From: Xiheibacterium sp038325765
GTDB taxonomy: Bacteria > Myxococcota_A > Polyangia > Nannocystales > Nannocystaceae
Length of the DNA stretch: 64,000 nucleotides
Assembly: GCA_038325765.1 (NCBI GenBank)
Contig: JBBQJI010000030.1
Coordinates: forward strand, 1-64,000
Direction: 5' to 3'
Under the pieces are notes generated by a model. It had not been told where the DNA came from. It searched no databases and saw only the letters and a list, made by a program, of their open reading frames with translations. Numbering within the stretch: position 1 is the stretch's first letter; each line of letters begins with the position of its first letter. Of this stretch, positions 24,067 through 32,914 are shown piece by piece. A program made the translations under genes and the position numbers.

Positions 24067-26376
24067 ATGATCGAAGCCCTGAGCCTTGCCGCGTCGCGAC
24101 TGTGGCAACCGTGGCTCGCGCTCGCCGTGCTCGGCGTCGGCGTGGTGGTGCTGTTCGCGGGCGGTGCCGTGCAGCTGCGCGGTCTCGTGGCCGCCGGCCG
24201 CGGCATGCTGCGCCGTGATGACACCGACACCTTGCCGTGGGGCGTGCTCGCGGTCGGTTGCGGCGCGGGCGGACTCGGTGCGGGCGCGCTCGCGGTGCAG
24301 TGGGGCGGTCGCGGCGCGATCCTGTGGATGTGGATCGCGATGGTGCTGGCGATGGGCTGGCGCTTCGCCGAGGCGGTGTTGCGCGCGGCCCCGCCTGCGG
24401 ATCCCGGTGCTCCGAGCCGACCCGGGCTGAGCCGGCTGTGGGCCTTCACCTCGATCTGCGGCGCGCTCGGCATCGCCGGGATCTTCGGCGGACAGCAGCT
24501 CGGCGCGCTGCTCGAGCAGACCTGGCACGTGCCCGCGCAACTCGCTGCGGTCGGCTTCGCCGTGGCCGCGGCCGTCGTCAGCGTGATACCGACGGCGCGG
24601 CGCCTCGTGGTGCTGCTGGTGCCCGTGGGTCTGGTCGCGTGGATCGTCGTCGCCGTCGTGCTGCTCGCCCAGGACGATCTGTTGCTCTCGCTCGCCCTTG
24701 GCGACGCCTACAACGAGGCGTTCGGACTGCGCCCGGCGGTCGCCGGTGCGATCGTCGGCGGCATGGCCCACGCGCTCGCGCAGGGCGTGCTCGCAGCGAG
24801 CCTCTCCGGCGCCATCGCCCAGGGCGCGGTGCCGTCGCGCGGCTCGCTGCGCGCAGGCATGTTGGCGCCCGTGTGCAGCATCGGGCTGCTCGGGTCGCTC
24901 GGGGCGCTCGTCGTCGCGACCGAGCCTCCGCCCACCAGCCTCAGCACCGGCGCACCCGTGCCGCTCGAGCGCCACCACTCGCGCGGGCTGAGGCCGAGCC
25001 AGCAGGTCGGGCAGACCGTCGTCCTGCCCAAGGACAGCCCGCTGCAGGACAAAGAGACCTATGGGTTCCTCGTCCGCGGCAACCCCCGCGGCATCGGCTT
25101 CGCCAAACTCGACGCGGCGAAAAACGCCGTGATCATGCCCGCGTGGCAGGTCACCGAGGAGTCGAGCGAGGTCGTCTTTCGCATGCGCGACGCCGACCCC
25201 GGCGCGGCGCAAGCGAGCTGGGATGTCCGCATCCCGTGCAAGCGCGAGGTGCTCGAGGGCCGTGGCGGGCCTGCGGTGCTGCGCCTGACCCCCGTCAATC
25301 CCGACCTCGATTTCAAGAAGCTCATCGCCTACTACGAGCTCAGCAATCAGCCGTATGTGCCGATGGCCGACTTCGAGTTCGTCGGCAAGGTCGGCCTCGC
25401 GCAGAGCCCCGATGAGACCCTGGGCGAGCACCTCGCGATGTTCGAGGTCGAGGGCGTCGACCGGGCCTTCAATCCCAAGCTGCACGAGTTCTTTCGCGGC
25501 GGCTATCGCGGGCCCTACGCCACCACCGAGACCGAGCGGCCGCCGTGGGCCTTCGTCGCCCCTGCCGAGTTCGAGGGCGAGATCGGTGCTGTCGTCGATC
25601 TGCGCCTGGTCGCCTCGCCCCGCGGCGAGGCGTTCGCCCGCCTCAACCGCGCCGGTGGTGCCGAGGGTCCGCCGTGGGATCTGCTGACGAACGTGCGCGA
25701 GCTGGTGGTGCAGCACACCACCGACCCCGAGCAGGACATCGTCATCCCGGTCGACGCCAAGCAGGATGGCTACCGCGTGCGTTTCGTGGCCAAAGATCCC
25801 CAGTGGGAGGATTTCCGCCGGCTCGCGGGGATGCCCGAGTACCGCCCGACCCCGTTCGTGCGCGTGCGCGACCTCGACTTCGTCGGCGAGATCCACAGCG
25901 ACGCCCGCCTCGCGCCCGAGCTCGCCGGTCGGCGCACCATCGTCGCCCACCACCCGCTCGCCGAGCCCCAGGGCCCTTGGGGTGGCGTTCTGCCGTACGC
26001 GCCGCACCCCTCGGAGCTCGTGGGCATGGGCATGGTCGGGCCGGTGCTCGCGCGCGATGGCGCGGCGCGGATCGGCGGCCGCATGATGGAAGGCGGGCTC
26101 GGCTGGGCTGGCCACGTCACGGCGTTCGCGATGCTGGTGCTCGGTCTCGCGAGCATCGTCGGGTGGAGCAGCAGCCTGGGCGAAGAGCCGACCACGCGAC
26201 GCGCGATGGGTGTCGCCGTCGCGATCGCGGCGGGGATCGGCGGCGGCGCGCCGTGGCTCGTCGCCCAGTCGACCGCGGCGATCGCAGCCGGGCTCGGCAT
26301 CGTGGCCGGCGGCTCGTTGGTGCTGATGAATCTCGGGCGCATCCGAGCGGCGGCGCGGCAGAAGGATCGGGCGTAG
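24067..26376 (+). CDS. AGCS (alanine/sodium symporter)-like membrane protein with a large soluble insert
   Basis: 769 residues from ATG 24067. The first ~300 residues carry several membrane helices; GGRGAILWMWIAMVLAMGWRFAEAVL closely parallels the GPGAlFWMWv...FaEa helix of AGCS amino-acid carriers. Then ~360 residues are hydrophilic and beta-rich, with repeated R-G-N/P-x-F/V segments and no recognised motif. The final ~90 residues return to hydrophobic helices. Typical AGCS carriers are ~450-550 residues without such an insert. Substrate and even transport activity are unproven. Confidence 0.7.
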   Translation: MIEALSLAASRLWQPWLALAVLGVGVVVLFAGGAVQLRGLVAAGRGMLRRDDTDTLPWGVLAVGCGAGGLGAGALAVQWGGRGAILWMWIAMVLAMGWRFAEAVLRAAPPADPGAPSRPGLSRLWAFTSICGALGIAGIFGGQQLGALLEQTWHVPAQLAAVGFAVAAAVVSVIPTARRLVVLLVPVGLVAWIVVAVVLLAQDDLLLSLALGDAYNEAFGLRPAVAGAIVGGMAHALAQGVLAASLSGAIAQGAVPSRGSLRAGMLAPVCSIGLLGSLGALVVATEPPPTSLSTGAPVPLERHHSRGLRPSQQVGQTVVLPKDSPLQDKETYGFLVRGNPRGIGFAKLDAAKNAVIMPAWQVTEESSEVVFRMRDADPGAAQASWDVRIPCKREVLEGRGGPAVLRLTPVNPDLDFKKLIAYYELSNQPYVPMADFEFVGKVGLAQSPDETLGEHLAMFEVEGVDRAFNPKLHEFFRGGYRGPYATTETERPPWAFVAPAEFEGEIGAVVDLRLVASPRGEAFARLNRAGGAEGPPWDLLTNVRELVVQHTTDPEQDIVIPVDAKQDGYRVRFVAKDPQWEDFRRLAGMPEYRPTPFVRVRDLDFVGEIHSDARLAPELAGRRTIVAHHPLAEPQGPWGGVLPYAPHPSELVGMGMVGPVLARDGAARIGGRMMEGGLGWAGHVTAFAMLVLGLASIVGWSSSLGEEPTTRRAMGVAVAIAAGIGGGAPWLVAQSTAAIAAGLGIVAGGSLVLMNLGRIRAAARQKDRA

Positions 26377-26399
26377 CGCCGCCAGAGTCGGGGGCCCGC

Positions 26400-26951
26400 C
26401 TATCGTTCGGCGACCACCGCGTCGATGACCCCGGCGATCCGCTCGCCGCTCACGCGGCCTTGGAACACCTCGCGCAGCCGTCCCGTGCGGTCGAAGACCA
26501 CCGTGTGCGGGATGCCGCCGACGCCGAACGCCTTGCCCATCCGACCATCGTCCACGCCGATCCCGAAGCCCAAGCCCTTGGCGTCCCGGTACTGCCGCGC
26601 CATCACCATCGCCTCGCCCACCGAGACGCCGCCGCCCTCGCGGTTCACCGCAACGATCCGCACCGCGTCGTCAGGCCAGCGATCCGCCATCGCCTGGAGA
26701 TCGTCGAGTTCGTCGCGACAGTAGGGGCACCACGTCGCCCAGAAGGTGACCACGTGAACGCGCCCGGGCAGATCGGCGCGGCGGAATTCGCCGCCGTCGA
26801 CGAGCGGCACCCGGAACTCCGGCACCTCGCGCCCGACCCCGAGCGGGCCCATCCGGTCGAAGCGCAGGGCCCCGACGACGCCGCTGTGGATCGCCGAGGC
26901 GGCGACCACCGCGACGAGCGCCCAGCCGGCGATGACGGCTCGGCGACTCAT
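26400..26951 (-). CDS. TlpA-like thioredoxin-fold protein
   Basis: 183 residues from ATG 26951. One N-terminal hydrophobic anchor (VIAGWALVAVVAASAI) is followed by a thioredoxin/peroxiredoxin-like domain with the redox centre FWATWCPYCRDEL and a cis-proline in GGIPHTVVFDRTG. Predicted membrane-anchored periplasmic disulfide reductase, for example for cytochrome maturation or oxidative repair. It is the last of four genes on this strand, overlapping the previous stop (ATGA). Confidence 0.9.
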   Translation of the reverse strand: MSRRAVIAGWALVAVVAASAIHSGVVGALRFDRMGPLGVGREVPEFRVPLVDGGEFRRADLPGRVHVVTFWATWCPYCRDELDDLQAMADRWPDDAVRIVAVNREGGGVSVGEAMVMARQYRDAKGLGFGIGVDDGRMGKAFGVGGIPHTVVFDRTGRLREVFQGRVSGERIAGVIDAVVAER

Positions 26952-27439
26952 GAGGCCTCCTCGGGGCGCACCGGCACTGCCCGGCGCACTGGCACCGCGC
27001 TGCGCACATACAGCGCGACGCCGATCGCCGCCGCCGCACCGACCAGACCCGGCAGCCACGTGGGAAAGGAGGGCCACAGCCCCGTGGTCTGGACGAGCCG
27101 CAGCGACGCGCCCACCGCGAGCATCGGCGCGAGGCAGGTGCCGGCACGGTGGTCGCGACCGGTGCCGAGGCCGAGCTCGAGGGCGAAGATCGTCACGAAC
27201 GGCGCGAGCAATGCAAAGGCGAGATCCGCCGCGCCGCCGAGCACACCGTCGAGGTTGCGCAGCGCCACGATGCGAGCCACGACCTCGACGATATCGTACG
27301 TGTGCACGCCGAGCAGCCAGACCACGAGCGCCCACCTGCCGTCACGGCGCCCCTCGTCGTCGCCGAGCGCCGCTGCCGTTCGCCGCGGCGCCACGAGCAT
27401 GCCGCCCTGACGCTCGACCCAGTGCAGCACGGCGCTCAT
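26948..27439 (-). CDS. Membrane protein of unknown function in the coaX operon
   Basis: 163 residues from ATG 27439. Hydrophobic segments include ALVVWLLGVHTYDIVEVVA, LAFALLAPFVTIFALELGLG and GLVGAAAAIGVALYV. Topology is roughly Yip1-like, but I see no firm signature. It is coupled on both sides by ATGA overlaps. Confidence 0.65.
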   Translation of the reverse strand: MSAVLHWVERQGGMLVAPRRTAAALGDDEGRRDGRWALVVWLLGVHTYDIVEVVARIVALRNLDGVLGGAADLAFALLAPFVTIFALELGLGTGRDHRAGTCLAPMLAVGASLRLVQTTGLWPSFPTWLPGLVGAAAAIGVALYVRSAVPVRRAVPVRPEEAS

Positions 27440-28698
27440 TTGCGCTGTTCCATGCGCCGGCGGGCGGCAGTCGCCAGCGCCGAGGGGATGTTCTTCGAGA
27501 ACGCGACCTTCTTGACGTCGTGGGCGTGGAGGCGGTTCATGAACCCCATCGCCAGCGCCATCGGCGTCTTGGGGTTGAGCACCAGATTGAAACGCACCGA
27601 GTAGAGTTTGGTCCACTCGCGGCGCTTGGCGATGTACGCGATGACGTCCCGCGCAAGGGTGCGGTTGGCTGAATACGCCACCACCTCGTTGTCGTTGACC
27701 TTGGGCGACTTGATCGCGCTCATGCACACCGCCTTGTTGCTGTCGCGGATGAGCACGAAGCGCTCGAAGTTGGTGCCGAGGAGCGCCAGACGGATCTTCT
27801 CCATCGGACGCAGCTTCGAGATCATGAAGAAGCGACCCTCGCCGCCCAGGGCCTGCTCCGCCACCGCGGCCGCGGTGGCCTGGAGGCCCTCGGGCACGGC
27901 ATCACCGTCTTCACCGTCGGCGAACGGCAGCGACAGGGCATCGTTGGCCGCCGCGCCGAACAGCCCCTCGAGGTCGAGCTCGCTGCCGCCGTCCGCGAAG
28001 ACGCTGTCGAGATCGAGTTCGTCCTCGGAGCCCGCCGCCTGGTAGCGGTCGACGACCTTGGCGTGGGTCTCGGCCACGCCGGCGCTTGCCGCCCGCTTGA
28101 ACACCTCGTCGCGCTCCGGATCGGCGAACGACTCGCCGAGCGCCGCCCGGATCTCGTCCATGTTGGGCAGCCGCAGATCGATGTTCTCGCGCACGGCGAG
28201 CTCGAGCATGCGGTGCACCACACTCATGCGGCAGTTGGGGTTCTGGTACAGCGCCTCGACGATCGCGGGGTGACGCATCCACCGCTCTTGGTTGTCCGAC
28301 AGCGTGTCGCACACCGACTCGGGGCACACGCGGGCGATGCCGGCGAGGGTCTGATCGTCGACGTTGGGGTGCCGGACGATGCGCTCGAGCGCATCGATGT
28401 TGCGCGGCAGCTTGCGGCCGAGGAAGTCGAGCACCCCCGCCGGCAGGCTGGCGTCGTCGAAGGCCCCCTTGAGCAGCGGCGGCGGCAGCCCCTCGATGGT
28501 CTTGGCCGCAACCGTCGCGAGGTCGGGATCGTTGGTGACCCAGATCTGGTAGAGGGCGACGACGAGGTCTCTGGGCGGCAGCGGGGCGAGCCCGCGGGCG
28601 ACCATCCCCCGCAGCGGCGCGGGGGCGTCGGGGCCGATCACCCGCCAAGCTCCGGCGCCGGCTTCGGCCTGCTCGAGTGCTCGATGTGCGAACGCCAC
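27436..28698 (-). CDS. Conserved helical-repeat protein, unknown function
   Basis: 420 residues from GTG 28698. The N-terminal half is alpha-helical with HEAT-like spacing (PRNIDALERIVRHPNVDDQTL; VCDTLSDNQERWMRHPAIVEAL). An acidic middle (~220-270) separates it from a C-terminal part containing MISKLRPMEKIRLALLGTNF and a VKKVAFSKNIPSALA ending. I recall this layout from myxobacterial hypothetical proteins but cannot give a function. It starts six bases after coaX. Confidence 0.75.
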   Translation of the reverse strand: MAFAHRALEQAEAGAGAWRVIGPDAPAPLRGMVARGLAPLPPRDLVVALYQIWVTNDPDLATVAAKTIEGLPPPLLKGAFDDASLPAGVLDFLGRKLPRNIDALERIVRHPNVDDQTLAGIARVCPESVCDTLSDNQERWMRHPAIVEALYQNPNCRMSVVHRMLELAVRENIDLRLPNMDEIRAALGESFADPERDEVFKRAASAGVAETHAKVVDRYQAAGSEDELDLDSVFADGGSELDLEGLFGAAANDALSLPFADGEDGDAVPEGLQATAAAVAEQALGGEGRFFMISKLRPMEKIRLALLGTNFERFVLIRDSNKAVCMSAIKSPKVNDNEVVAYSANRTLARDVIAYIAKRREWTKLYSVRFNLVLNPKTPMALAMGFMNRLHAHDVKKVAFSKNIPSALATAARRRMEQRK

Positions 28699-28704
28699 CG
28701 GCCG

Positions 28705-29493
28705 TCACCTGCTCCGGTTGCGGGTGTGGATGATGCGGAGGCCCTCGAGCACCAGCGCGTCGTCGACGACGTCGATCGACGCGGTGTGGCTCGCCATGGT
28801 CTTCGCGAAGCCGCCGGTGGCGACGACGCGCACCGCGAAATCGACCTCGTTGCGGATGCGCTCGATGAGACCCTCGACCAGGCCGAGGTAGCCGTTGACC
28901 AGACCCGACTGGATCGCGCCGACGGTGTTGCGACCGATGACGCGATCGGGCTTGGCGGTGTCGACCCGCGGCAGCTTGGCGGCGCGCGCGAACAGGGCGT
29001 CGGCGCTGATGCCCATGCCCGGGGCGATGGCGCCGCCGAGGTACTCGGGCGCCGGGCTGACCACGTCGAACGTGGTCGCGGTCCCGAAATCGACGATGAT
29101 GACGCCGACACGCTCGTCCCCGACGAAGGCGTGGCGCTCGTGGGCCGCGACGGCGGTGACGATACGATCGGCGCCCACGTCCTGCGGCGGGTCGTAGCGG
29201 ATCGGCATGCCGGTCCGGACGCCCGGCCCGACCACGAGGGGCTCGAGGTCGGCATAGCGCACCAACGCCTCGCGCAGCGGCGGCAGGGCCGGCGGCACCA
29301 CGCAGGCGATCACTGCGTCGTGGGCGTCGCGCAGCGAGAAGCCGGCGAGCTCGAGGCCCTGGCGCAGGGCGATCGCGACCTCGTCGCGGGTCCAGCCGTG
29401 GCGCGTGGACAGGCGGAGCTCGCACCGCAGCTCGCCGTCGGCGAACACGCCGAACGTCGTGTGCGAGTTGCCGACATCGACGGCGAGAAGCAT
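28705..29493 (-). CDS. coaX: Type III pantothenate kinase
   Basis: Phosphorylates pantothenate, the first step of coenzyme A synthesis. 262 residues from ATG 29493. The ASKHA nucleotide-binding start MLLAVDVGNSHTTFGVF, the DVGADRIVTAVAA segment and VGVIIVDFGTATTFDVVS are diagnostic of CoaX, with the later GGAIAPGMGISADAL. First gene of a four-gene unit ending in the TlpA-like gene. Confidence 0.95.
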   Translation of the reverse strand: MLLAVDVGNSHTTFGVFADGELRCELRLSTRHGWTRDEVAIALRQGLELAGFSLRDAHDAVIACVVPPALPPLREALVRYADLEPLVVGPGVRTGMPIRYDPPQDVGADRIVTAVAAHERHAFVGDERVGVIIVDFGTATTFDVVSPAPEYLGGAIAPGMGISADALFARAAKLPRVDTAKPDRVIGRNTVGAIQSGLVNGYLGLVEGLIERIRNEVDFAVRVVATGGFAKTMASHTASIDVVDDALVLEGLRIIHTRNRSR

Positions 29494-29543
29494 CGTGGAG
29501 CGCGACCATACCTCGACCGGGGCCCATCTGCTACCGTCGGCCC

Positions 29544-31445
29544 GTGGCCCAACGCGAGCCCCCGCGGCGCGAGCCCCCGCCGCGTGCAGCGGGAGACTCG
29601 GAGCACGAGGCGACCGAGTCATCGCGCGACCCTCGCGAGGCATACGCAGCCAGTTCGGCGGCAGGCAGCGGCAGCTTCGCGGGGCGCACCGCGGGCTTGT
29701 TGGTCGCGTTCCGCCGCACCGCGGTACCCGGCGCGTCGTGGACGGTCCCGGTCGTCGCCATCCTCGGCATCGCGAGCCTGTTCTTCTTGGTGTCGTTCTG
29801 GCTCGACGTCGCGACCTCGGCGTCCCGCGCATCCTCGGGCCAAGGGGTGACGGTCAGCAGGCTGTTCGGCTCGATCCTCGATCTCGACATCGATCAGGCG
29901 CGAAACACCCTCGGCGGCCTCGGCGAAGTGATGGCCGCGGTGCTCGGCTTGGCCCTCACGGTGTCGAGCATCATCGTGCAGCTCGCTGCGACGCGGTTCA
30001 CCCCGCACATCACGGCCCTGTTCTTCCGCGCCCGCACCAACCTCATCATCCTCGGGTTCTTCGTCACCTCGAGCGTGTACGTGCTGTGGGTGAATTTCTC
30101 GATCGGCGACTACTATCTCCCCAATTGGGGCGTGCTCTTCTCGATGCTGCTGATGACGGCGAGCCTGCTGCTGCTGTTCCCCTACTTCGCCTACGTCTTC
30201 GACTTCCTCGATCCCGAGAAGATCGTGGGCCGCATCATGCGCAATGGTCTCGAGGCGGCGACCCCGATCGCGCGCAAGTCGTTCCGCAACACCGACGCCC
30301 GCCAGTTCCGCGCCGTCGAGGCCGTCGAGCACCTCGCCAACATCGGCCTCAACGCCCTGCAGCAGAAGGACAAGGGCATCGCCTCGGAGTCCATCGACTC
30401 GCTGTGCGAGTTCGGCATCCGCTATGGCGAGAGCAAGGCCGCGATGCGCCAGGACTGGCTGCGGATCCCCGGCTGGAACCGGCAGAGCTCCGACTTCGTC
30501 AGCCTGTCGGACGACGCCATCGAGGATCTGCGGCGCCGCGCCACCTGGCTCGAGTGGAAGGTGCTTCGCCAGTACCAGATGTTGTTCGGCGAGGCGCTGG
30601 GTCAGATCAAGGACACCTGCTATCTCATCGCGATCGACACCCGCCGACTCGGTGAGGCCGCGGGGCGGCGCGGGGATCTGCACGCGCTCGATCTCGCCAT
30701 CAAGTTCTTCAACACCTACCTTCGGGCGACCATCAACGCCGCCGACATCCGCACCGCGTACAACATCCTGCACCAGTACCGGCAGCTCGCCGAGTTCGTC
30801 CTGCTGCACAGCCGCGATCTCACCACCGAGATCGAGCGGCGCCAGCGACTCGAGCACCGCGCCCTGCAGATCGCCCGATTCCTCCGCTACTACTCGGCCG
30901 TCGCGTACCAGCGCGGCTTGCCGTTCATCACCGAGGTCATCGCCCACGACATCGGCACCCTGTGCGATCTCGCCTTCGTGCAGCGCAGCGGCGCCCACGA
31001 CGAGTTCCTCGCCGTGTTCCTCGCCGTCGACGAACACGCCGAGACCAAGGAGCAGGAGAAGTCGCTGCGCGGAGTCCGGCGCGCCCAGATCAAACTCGCC
31101 ACCACCTACCTGCTGCACGACGCCGAGGCCTTCGCGCGCCGCATCCACGACGACATGCTCGAGGAGCCCCACGACCGGCTGCGCAGCATCTGGCAGGAGC
31201 TCGAGTCGCTCGAGAGCCGCGAGTTCTGGGAGGTGAACGATCGCGGCACCAACTTCGACTACCTCGCGCCGGAGCAGAAGAACCAGCTCGAGACGTACTT
31301 CGCGTGGTTCCCCGGGCTGGAGCCCCTGGCCGCACAGCGCGCCCGGTTCACCACCTCGTCGCTGCTGCCAGAGCCGGCGCGCCCGCCGGCACCGAGTCCG
31401 GCCGCACGAGTCGCGGCCGCACAAGTCCCGACGCCCAGGGCGTGA
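29544..31445 (+). CDS. DUF2254-like membrane protein
   Basis: 633 residues from GTG 29544. A disordered Pro/Arg/Ala N-terminus precedes a membrane helix (TVPVVAILGIASLFFLVSFW), then the pattern ARNTLGGLGEVMAAVLGLALTVSSIIVQLAATRFTP, split here only for description, which is characteristic of DUF2254. Two further helices (~155-215) follow, then a long soluble helical domain. Function unknown; the gene stands alone and ends in the dispersed repeat copy B region. Confidence 0.8.
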   Translation: MAQREPPRREPPPRAAGDSEHEATESSRDPREAYAASSAAGSGSFAGRTAGLLVAFRRTAVPGASWTVPVVAILGIASLFFLVSFWLDVATSASRASSGQGVTVSRLFGSILDLDIDQARNTLGGLGEVMAAVLGLALTVSSIIVQLAATRFTPHITALFFRARTNLIILGFFVTSSVYVLWVNFSIGDYYLPNWGVLFSMLLMTASLLLLFPYFAYVFDFLDPEKIVGRIMRNGLEAATPIARKSFRNTDARQFRAVEAVEHLANIGLNALQQKDKGIASESIDSLCEFGIRYGESKAAMRQDWLRIPGWNRQSSDFVSLSDDAIEDLRRRATWLEWKVLRQYQMLFGEALGQIKDTCYLIAIDTRRLGEAAGRRGDLHALDLAIKFFNTYLRATINAADIRTAYNILHQYRQLAEFVLLHSRDLTTEIERRQRLEHRALQIARFLRYYSAVAYQRGLPFITEVIAHDIGTLCDLAFVQRSGAHDEFLAVFLAVDEHAETKEQEKSLRGVRRAQIKLATTYLLHDAEAFARRIHDDMLEEPHDRLRSIWQELESLESREFWEVNDRGTNFDYLAPEQKNQLETYFAWFPGLEPLAAQRARFTTSSLLPEPARPPAPSPAARVAAAQVPTPRA

Positions 31446-31450
31446 CTCCG

Positions 31451-31530
31451 TCGTTCTGGGGGACCCGCCCGGTCCCCCTCACACCGGGCAAAGCCCGGCG
31501 GAACCTTCCCATTCGCTGTCGCTCTCTCAG
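31451..31530 (-). repeat. Dispersed stop-codon repeat, copy B (longest)
   Basis: Contains all modules: TTCTGGGGGAC, a near-palindrome, an inner perfect hairpin CCGGGC/GCCCGG around 31482-31498, GGAACCTTCCC, and the terminal CGCTCTCTCAG. The final bases hold the TGA stop of the minus-strand outer-membrane gene. Starts six bases after the stop of the convergent DUF2254 gene. Confidence 0.85.
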
Positions 31531-32462
31531 ACGTCCTTGCGACGGAACCATCCGAAGTCGAGGTTGGCACCGAAGTACGGCGCCGCGAGCCGGAGATTCG
31601 CGCCGGACGGCCAGGCCGGCCGGACCACGAAGCGGTAGCCGCCGTTCAAACCCAGCCGCATCCAGTCGGTCAGGTTGAGGTGCACGAACGCGCCGGGCTC
31701 GGCGACGAACATGCGCACCGACTCGCGGCAACTCGAGCGGCCCTCGTGGTTGCGGCGACGATCGTAGACACACGCCACGCCGACGCCGAGCAGCGACTCG
31801 ACGCCGATCTCGAAACGTCCGCGGCGAAACGCCACGAGGCCGAGCTGGGCGCCGCCGTAGGCGAGCCCGAGCTGGTACTCGCGGCCGCTGGCGCCCACGA
31901 TCGGCTTGCCGAGCCGCTTGGTCATCTGCACGAGCGAGCCGCCGATCGACAGGCGCTTGCCGATCAGCAGGCCGCCGCGGATGTTCGAGAAGACCGAGGC
32001 TCGCCCCGAGGTGGGCCCGATGCGACCGCCGAAGCCGCCGTAGCCGCCGATGAAGATCCGCTCGCGCCGGGGCTCGGGCTGCGGCATCGCACGCGCGCGC
32101 TCGGTGATGACGACGGTGGTGGTCGTCGTGGTCCTCGGCGGCGCGTCGTAGTACTCGTCACCTGCGGTCGATGGTGCGAGCTGGATCGCGTGACCATCGT
32201 CGCGGAAGGGATCGCGCATCACTCCGCCGCTGCCCGCCGACGGACTCAGCGACTGTGGCTGCACCGCGGCGCTGTCCGGTGGCGCGGAGGTGAGCGGCGG
32301 CTCGGGGGTGGTCGCCGGTGCCGGCGCCATAGCATCGGGCGTCGCCGTGACGGCGGGGGCCGACGATGGCGCGGGCCCGACCGGATCCTGAGCCCGCGCG
32401 GTCGAAGCCAGGCCGAGGGCCAACATCGGCAGCACGAGCAACCATCGATTCGAGCCACGCAT
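31527..32462 (-). CDS. Predicted outer-membrane beta-barrel protein
   Basis: 311 residues from ATG 32462; ATG 32489 is an alternative. A clear cleavable signal peptide (MRGSNRWLLVLPMLALGLA, then STARA) precedes a Pro/Ala-rich linker. From ~150 the sequence alternates Gly/aromatic strands (FIGGYGGFGGRIGPTS; LGLNGGYRFVV; PYFGANLDFGWF), fitting an 8-stranded barrel. No specific family is recognised. The stop codon lies inside repeat copy B. Confidence 0.75.
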   Translation of the reverse strand: MRGSNRWLLVLPMLALGLASTARAQDPVGPAPSSAPAVTATPDAMAPAPATTPEPPLTSAPPDSAAVQPQSLSPSAGSGGVMRDPFRDDGHAIQLAPSTAGDEYYDAPPRTTTTTTVVITERARAMPQPEPRRERIFIGGYGGFGGRIGPTSGRASVFSNIRGGLLIGKRLSIGGSLVQMTKRLGKPIVGASGREYQLGLAYGGAQLGLVAFRRGRFEIGVESLLGVGVACVYDRRRNHEGRSSCRESVRMFVAEPGAFVHLNLTDWMRLGLNGGYRFVVRPAWPSGANLRLAAPYFGANLDFGWFRRKDV

Positions 32463-32910
32463 CGTCGGAGATGAGCTTGCACCGTCCATGCCCCGCGCGC
32501 CACCCGTTTTGGGGCGGCAGGGCGGCCGCACCGTGGGGCGTGTCACCCCGCGACGCCCAACCTCGTCATCGCGTGGACCCACCCCGCTGCGTGCGTGTCG
32601 GCGGCGACCTCGCGCCACCGACGAACGCGCAGGAGACGGTGGGGAAGGAGGCCGCGGTCCTGCTCGCGCCCCCCGGAGCGAGCGGGACCGCGGCCTCACT
32701 TCGTGTTCCCGCAGCCGTAGACACCAGCCCCCTCAGGCGTTTCCGAGAGAGCCTGCGAAAAATTCGATGGGGTTCGTGTCGGCGTCGCTCGACACGCTGA
32801 CGGCAGCGACGGGGCCAGCCGATCGGCTTGCGTTCGGCGCGCCTGTCGGCTCCGTCCTTCTGGAGGACCGGCCCGGCGGAACCTTCCCCCTCCCAATCGC
32901 TGACGCTCTC
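32463..32910. other. Gene-free interval with a 20-bp hairpin
   Basis: I find no convincing gene. An inverted repeat with 20-bp arms (32648-32667 and 32678-32697, one G-T mismatch) and a 10-base loop dominates it. On the minus strand this would follow the sigma/anti-sigma operon by ~215 bases and may terminate it, though there is no T run. A 66-codon minus-strand frame (32696-32896) ends at the hairpin and has no recognisable product. Repeat copy C fills the right end. Confidence 0.6.
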
Positions 32911-32914
32911 TCAG
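32855..32914 (-). repeat. Dispersed stop-codon repeat, copy C
   Basis: TTCTGGAGGACCGGCCCGG is followed directly by CGGAACCTTCCCCCTCCC, as if the inner module of copy B had been deleted between its two CCCGG stretches; it ends in CGCTGACGCTCTCTCAG. The last bases include the TGA stop of the anti-sigma gene. Confidence 0.85.

Noticed and set aside
32648..32697. Integron attC-type site
   Set aside because: The stem lacks the bulges and terminal core sites expected for attC, and no integron integrase is present.
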